Source: JAUNQW01 sp043424615
Lineage (GTDB): Bacteria > Bacillota > Bacilli > Lactobacillales > Carnobacteriaceae_A
Reading direction: 5' to 3'
Length of the DNA stretch: 19,328 bases
NCBI GenBank assembly: GCA_043424615.1
Contig: JBHWOX010000058.1
Span: 1 to 19,328 of the forward strand
The notes beneath the pieces were generated by a model that saw nothing but the letters and a program-made list of their open reading frames with translations, made no database searches and had not been told where the DNA came from. This document shows positions 16,020 through 19,328 of this stretch, piece by piece (the first letter of the stretch is position 1; the number at the start of each line of letters is the position of its first letter). A program made the position numbers and the translations under genes.

Positions 16020-17279
16020 CTAATCAAACAAGGGCGTATAAAGTCCCTTTTGCCAATAGGCTTTTATTTCTTTTAAGATTTCAATCACCAAAGAAGTCAG
16101 AATAATAGCTGACGAGGGCACGCTTACCCAAGGTTTAAAAACAGGATAAAAGACAGCTAAAATATGTGGCAAGCCTACACTTAAAGCCATAAAGGTCCCC
16201 CCAACAATGGATAAGAGCCATACTTTATGGGAAATGTAATCTTCTGTCGGTCTGCCTGGGCGAACGCCCACTATATAGTCGCCGGCTTTCATTAAACGTT
16301 CAGCCGTTTGATGGGGGTCAACATTTATAAAAGCCAGACCAATCGCCAGGAGAAAGACCAGTAAGATATATATTAAACTCCCTGACAGCTGGTTCGTATT
16401 AAAAACTCCCATCAACTCTTGTAAAATTTGTGACTCGGGAAAGACAACATTGAGAAATTGCAGCAAATACTGCGGTAAAGCCATTAAAGACATGGAATAC
16501 ATAATTGCCATCCCACCCCCAGCATTAACTTTTAAAGGCAAGTAAGACTGATTATTATATTTATTTTCAATCCTCACCCGACGCAATGGAAGACGGCGCT
16601 CAGCCCCACTCAAAAAGACCATCAATATCATAGTTAGGATTGAATATATAAGAACGATACTTAACATTTGATAATGCCAAGCTTGGCCCCATCTAAAAAA
16701 GGCAAAAATCATAGCGGAATTGGGGATTAATCGATCTAAAATACCAGCAATAATAAAGATCAAGATCGAGCCTATCCCTTTCATAACATTTTGATTGCTT
16801 AACCAAATCGTAAAGAAAGATCCTGCCATCAAAAATAGAGCAATAGCTGAACGCACAGGCCATTCCCCAGCAAAAAAGGAGGTGCTTCCATCAAGTAATG
16901 GGTAAGTAAAAGCCAGTCCAAAAGCCTGAATAATAGCTATAATCAACATCAAGAAGCGTTTCCATCGGTCAGTCTCTTCAAGGCTCAATTTTTTCTTTTT
17001 TAACCAGTCCGTCTGCATCAAAAATCGCATGATGATCATACTCGACATCATCGGACCAATCCCCATGGTCAGAATAGAGGTCCGGGATAAGTCACCAGCT
17101 GTTGCTGCTAAAGCAGCACTCATAAAATCAAAAGCTGAAGCTTGATTTTGCGACAAAATTTGATCTAGATCGACCAAAGGCAGTGGGATATTTCTCCCAA
17201 TCATATAAATAAGGAGTATCCCCAGCGTATAAGTGATTTTACGAGTTAAAAGTATATTAGAGCGCGCAAAGGCTTTCAT
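16020..17279 (-). CDS. secY2: Accessory Sec translocase channel SecY2
   Basis: SecY2 is the membrane channel for the glycosylated adhesin. I start at 17277-17279 (MKAFARSNILLTRKITYTLG), after AGGAAGGA about 11 nt upstream, giving 419 aa. The in-frame ATG 20 codons further upstream has no good ribosome binding site. Ten hydrophobic segments can be counted, as in SecY: ITYTLGILLIYMIGRNIPL first, then segments near SRTSILTMGIGPMMSS, FLMLIIAIIQAFGLAF, SAIALFLMAGSFF, GSILIFIIAGILDRLIP, MLSIVLIYSILTMILMVFL, MAIMYSMSLMALPQYLL, LIYILLVFLLAIGLAFIN, SIVGGTFMALSVGLPHIL and AIILTSLVIEILKE. The cytoplasmic loop GAERRLPLRRVRIENKY matches the SecY C5-type loop. It is the first gene of the operon. Confidence 0.93.
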   Translation of the reverse strand: MKAFARSNILLTRKITYTLGILLIYMIGRNIPLPLVDLDQILSQNQASAFDFMSAALAATAGDLSRTSILTMGIGPMMSSMIIMRFLMQTDWLKKKKLSLEETDRWKRFLMLIIAIIQAFGLAFTYPLLDGSTSFFAGEWPVRSAIALFLMAGSFFTIWLSNQNVMKGIGSILIFIIAGILDRLIPNSAMIFAFFRWGQAWHYQMLSIVLIYSILTMILMVFLSGAERRLPLRRVRIENKYNNQSYLPLKVNAGGGMAIMYSMSLMALPQYLLQFLNVVFPESQILQELMGVFNTNQLSGSLIYILLVFLLAIGLAFINVDPHQTAERLMKAGDYIVGVRPGRPTEDYISHKVWLLSIVGGTFMALSVGLPHILAVFYPVFKPWVSVPSSAIILTSLVIEILKEIKAYWQKGLYTPLFD

Positions 17280-17343
17280 AAAACATATAATCCTTCCTGA
17301 GTTTTTTAAAAAATGTTTGAATGGTAAGAAAAGATGCAAGCTC

Positions 17344-17801
17344 TTAACCTATCATTAATGAATCATCAGCTTCTTTGAAAAAAGGATGGCTCACGTTCTT
17401 ATATAACAAACGTGCTGAATAAGCAGTGCTTTATTTCATTGGAGTAATTTGCAAACAGTATTGATCTTTTACTCCAAATTCTTCAAAAATTTTGGGCTCC
17501 GGATTCGACCGTTTCCCATAACAAAATAATTATAAGCGTTAATATAAACTTAATCAAAGGCTCTTTCAATACATCATTCTGAGAGAATTCAACTCAAGCT
17601 TGCCTTCTTTCAAGAATATACTTAATAGACTAAGATGTCGGCACTATATCCACGCCTAAGGCAGTACTCTAAAGAGAAAAGATTGAGGCGTTTCTCTCAA
17701 TTATTCTTTTAAAAGTCGTCCTTTTCACCTTAATAAGTATTTAAGCCGATCTTAATATCCGTCTCATTTAATAGTTTCCCTGCTACTCAATTGAAAAGCT
17801 A
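17344..17801 (-). other. Degraded sequence between glycosyltransferase remnant and secY2
   Basis: I find no intact gene here on either strand; all three minus-strand frames have frequent stops. The most protein-like piece is a minus-strand frame at 17344-17529 containing PEPKIFEEFGVKDQYC and, after a single in-frame TAA, YSARLLYKNVSHPFFKEADD. It could be the C-terminus of the same decayed gene or of a second one; I do not recognise it. The segment also holds the candidate secY2 promoter at 17529-17557. Confidence 0.6.
17529..17557 (-). promoter_or_regulatory. Promoter for the secY2-asp4 operon
   Basis: On the minus strand TTGATT (17557-17552) and a perfect TATAAT (17534-17529) are separated by exactly 17 bp. 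Transcription would start near 17522, leaving a leader of about 240 nt before secY2. This is the best -35/-10 match I found in the window and suggests that the export operon is transcribed separately from the SRRP gene, which has its own terminator. Confidence 0.65.
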
Positions 17802-18164
17802 GACTACAGAGATTAGATGAGAAAACTTTAAATCTTCATAATTTATCTGGTTTACATGAATGAACACCAGCTTTAAATAACATTCTTCAAGTAGATAGCT
17901 GCTTCAACGTCTCCAAATTAAAATTCTTGAAGTCCCGAGGCTGATAAGTCCACGATTCGGATGTTCTTTTCACCGGCTAACGCCCGCAATAATTCCATCA
18001 ATCCTTTTTTCTAACTCACTATCTATATCCGCATTGACATTATAAGCATAAACCGACAAATCTTGAAATTCCATTGTTCTAGCTACATTTGCTACTGTTT
18101 GTTGAGCAATCTGAGCCGTACTACTGAATGCATGACCATTCAATTTACTAATGTGATATTCCAT
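17802..18164 (-). pseudogene. Decayed Gtf3/Nss-like SRRP glycosyltransferase, N-terminal remnant
   Basis: The ATG at 18162-18164 has a strong AAAGGAG site and opens a 64-codon frame ending at 17970: MEYHISKLNGHAFSSTAQIA, then VNADIDSELEKRIDGIIAGV. This resembles the N-terminus of streptococcal Gtf3/Nss-family glycosyltransferases (pattern INGQ..STAQ...NTV, then Y.....SESEL..RLDGI.AG), which add the second sugar to GlcNAc on the adhesin. After the premature stop, a second minus-strand frame (17903-17802) reads EECYLKLVFIHVNQINYEDL, recalling the family's IVLFIHDV segment; a further frame at 17973-17887 contains SESWTYQPRDFKNF. The full-length family is about 330 aa and cannot be reconstructed here. 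Promoter and ribosome binding site survive, so a short peptide could still be made. The alternative, a real 64-aa protein, seems less likely. Confidence 0.72.
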
Positions 18165-18201
18165 TTAATCGCTCCTTTCATTAGATGTTTTATCAGTGAC
18201 T

Positions 18202-18210
18202 ATTATATCA
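18202..18210 (-). promoter_or_regulatory. Extended -10 promoter for the glycosyltransferase remnant
   Basis: The minus strand reads TGATATAAT, an extended -10 with a perfect TATAAT, 38 nt before the remnant's ATG and downstream of the SRRP terminator. A short hairpin TACTA-GAAA-TAGTA (18230-18217) lies directly upstream and may be an operator or chance. The -35 match is poor. Confidence 0.5.
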
Positions 18211-18237
18211 ATCCGCTACTATTTCTAGTAATCATTC

Positions 18238-18275
18238 AAAAAAAAACCTCTTCTTTTTTCAGAAGAGGTTTTTTA
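18238..18275. terminator. Intrinsic terminator of the SRRP gene
   Basis: AAAAAACCTCTTCT and AGAAGAGGTTTTTT form a 14-bp stem with a 6-nt loop. On the minus strand nine U residues follow. It lies about 10 bp after the SRRP stop codons and separates the SRRP transcript from the downstream genes. The hairpin could work in both directions. Confidence 0.92.
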
Positions 18276-18284
18276 GCTTAGTTA

Positions 18285-19328
18285 TTATTTTTTATCTTTA
18301 CGCTCTTTCTTTTTAAGGATACCCAAACCAGCAAGAATAGAGCTTAAAGCAGTTCCTAGGTAACCTATACTAACACCTGTCTTAGGAAGATCCTCTAAAG
18401 AAACTTCCTTCGCTTTGTCAGCGCTAGTAGCTTTTGAAGCTTTCTCAATACTTACTGGACGTGGAATAATATTCTCATTTATTTCACTATGAGTAGGTAA
18501 GAAGCTTTGTGAGCCTTGGTTATCTTCACTTGTTGATGCTAACTGACTTGATGCAGCTAGGTCTGCACTATGCGATTCAGATGCTGCTGTCGAAGCTGAA
18601 GTGGAAGCAGACACACTTGCAGACTCAGACAGTGATGCTGAGATCGCTGCAGATTCAGATTGTGAGGCAGAGACTACCGCCGATTCTGATTGGCTTTCAG
18701 AAATGACTGCTGATTCTGATAATGAAGCTGAGAAGCTTTCAATATCAAATTCAGGTAATTCAGATTCAATCCAGCCTGGTCCATGAGAGTGGATCTCAGA
18801 AGTTGATGCTTCTTCACTCGCTGATACAGAGTTCGCCAGACTTTCTGAAACAGAAGCTGATTCTGATTGGCTCTCTGAAATCGATGCTGACTCAGACTCT
18901 GAACTAGAGGCTGATCCTGATTCACTCTCTGAGATTGATGCTGATTCAAACTCAGACTCTGAACTAGAGGCTGATTCTGATTCACTTTCAGAGATCGATG
19001 CTGACTCAGATTGTGATGCACTTGCAGACTCTGAGCTAGATACAGATTGCGATGCAGATTCAGAACTTAATGCTGACTCTGACTCGCTTTCAGAGATTGA
19101 CGCTGACTCAGACTCAGATTCTGAACTAGATGCTGATTCTGATTCGCTTTCAGAGATTGATGTTGACTCTGATTCACTTTCAGAAATCGATGTTGACTCT
19201 GACTCTGATTCTGAACTAGACGCTGATTCAGATTCAGATTCTGAACTTGATGCTGATTCTGATTCGCTTTCAGAGATTGATGTTGACTCAGACTCTGATT
19301 CTGATTCACTTTCAGAAATCGATGACTT
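18285..19328 (-). CDS. Serine-rich repeat glycoprotein adhesin, C-terminal part (5' end beyond window)
   Basis: The minus-strand frame is open from the right edge to a tandem TAA TAA stop (18287-18282), giving 347 residues. Almost all are a serine-rich domain of alternating Ser-Glu and Ser-Ala units (such as SESESASSSESESES and SISESESE). The domain fades near 18540 into a less repetitive stretch (DNQGSQSFLPTHSEINENII). The cell-wall anchor is LPKTG (18389-18375), followed by a hydrophobic segment VSIGYLGTALSSILAGLGIL and the basic tail KKKERKDKK, a classic sortase A substrate. This is the expected cargo of SecA2/SecY2 and substrate of GtfA/GtfB. Secretion signal and ligand-binding region are outside, so the name and ligand are unknown. 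A non-repeat island rich in aromatic residues interrupts the repeats at 18732-18797. Confidence 0.95.
   Translation of the reverse strand, partial: KSSISESESESESESTSISESESESASSSESESESASSSESESESTSISESESESTSISESESESASSSESESESASISESESESALSSESASQSVSSSESASASQSESASISESESESASSSESEFESASISESESGSASSSESESASISESQSESASVSESLANSVSASEEASTSEIHSHGPGWIESELPEFDIESFSASLSESAVISESQSESAVVSASQSESAAISASLSESASVSASTSASTAASESHSADLAASSQLASTSEDNQGSQSFLPTHSEINENIIPRPVSIEKASKATSADKAKEVSLEDLPKTGVSIGYLGTALSSILAGLGILKKKERKDKK
18841..19328 (-). repeat. 60-bp tandem repeats of the SRR domain
   Basis: The DNA repeats with a period of 60 bp (20 codons). GAACTAGAGGCTGAT recurs at 18901 and 18961, and GATTCGCTTTCAGAGATTGA recurs at 19141 and 19261 with a near copy at 19081. 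Units alternate between a SISESES type and an ASSSESES type. Copies differ at synonymous sites (AGT, AGC, TCA and TCT for serine), so they are diverged rather than recent duplicates. The array continues past the window edge. Confidence 0.85.

Noticed and set aside
17280..17339. Longer N-terminus for SecY2 starting at 17339
   Set aside because: The upstream ATG lacks a good ribosome binding site, whereas the internal ATG at 17279 has AGGAAGGA and gives the usual SecY2 N-terminus. The spacing is a little long, so some doubt remains.
18674..19309. Open frames rich in Asn and Gln on the minus strand in another phase of the repeat region
   Set aside because: Repeat periodicity keeps alternative frames open. 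Only the Ser-rich frame runs without a stop from the window edge into the LPKTG anchor.
18841..19328. Regular short DNA repeats that could be taken for a CRISPR array or satellite
   Set aside because: They are in frame throughout, encode Ser-Glu/Ser-Ala repeats, vary at synonymous sites and lack unique spacers. They belong to the SRR domain coding sequence.

Overview
The window looks like chromosomal DNA from a low-GC Gram-positive coccus of the order Lactobacillales. Gene content, AT-rich intergenic DNA, strong AGGAGG ribosome binding sites and an LPxTG surface protein all fit. An Aerococcaceae-type host (Aerococcus, Facklamia or a relative) is my best guess, but the sequence alone does not settle the genus. 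I see no tRNA, rRNA, insertion sequence, phage gene or CRISPR array.

Left third (1-6953), housekeeping metabolism. The 5' end of prmA (minus strand, cut by the left edge) is divergent from birA, a biotin-protein ligase with an N-terminal DNA-binding domain. birA converges on a class I/II aminotransferase gene across a shared bidirectional terminator. The aminotransferase is divergent from pyc, a complete pyruvate carboxylase and so a protein substrate of BirA. The 263-bp gap between these two holds a perfect 11+11 bp inverted repeat with an extended -10 promoter element on each strand, a candidate CcpA (cre) site and a terminator-like hairpin in the pyc leader.

Middle and right (6987-17279), an accessory Sec export and glycosylation operon on the minus strand. 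In transcription order it is secY2, asp1, asp2, asp3, secA2, gtfA, gtfB, asp4. The genes are tightly packed. Three junctions (asp1/asp2, gtfA/gtfB, gtfB/asp4) share the same 8-nt ATG-NNT-RA overlap, which suggests translational coupling. GtfA and GtfB add GlcNAc to the serine-rich adhesin in the cytoplasm, Asp2 probably O-acetylates it, and Asp1-3 pass it to SecA2 for export through SecY2, probably with Asp4 as a small membrane subunit. A consensus promoter lies about 250 bp before secY2. No asp5 gene follows asp4.

Far right (17344-19328). The cargo is the 3' end of a serine-rich repeat glycoprotein (SRRP) gene, with 60-bp/20-aa repeats, an LPKTG anchor and its own terminator. It runs off the right edge. 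Between it and secY2, where streptococci carry glycan-extending glycosyltransferase genes, there is a decayed gene. Its intact 64-aa N-terminus resembles the Gtf3/Nss glycosyltransferase family and is followed by stops, frame changes and about 450 bp of degraded sequence. The likely result is a simpler adhesin glycan than in streptococci that keep these genes, unless a replacement enzyme is encoded elsewhere.

The system type is known. The unusual points are the decayed glycosyltransferase, the missing asp5, the non-repeat island inside the SRR domain and the promoter palindrome and leader structure before pyc.
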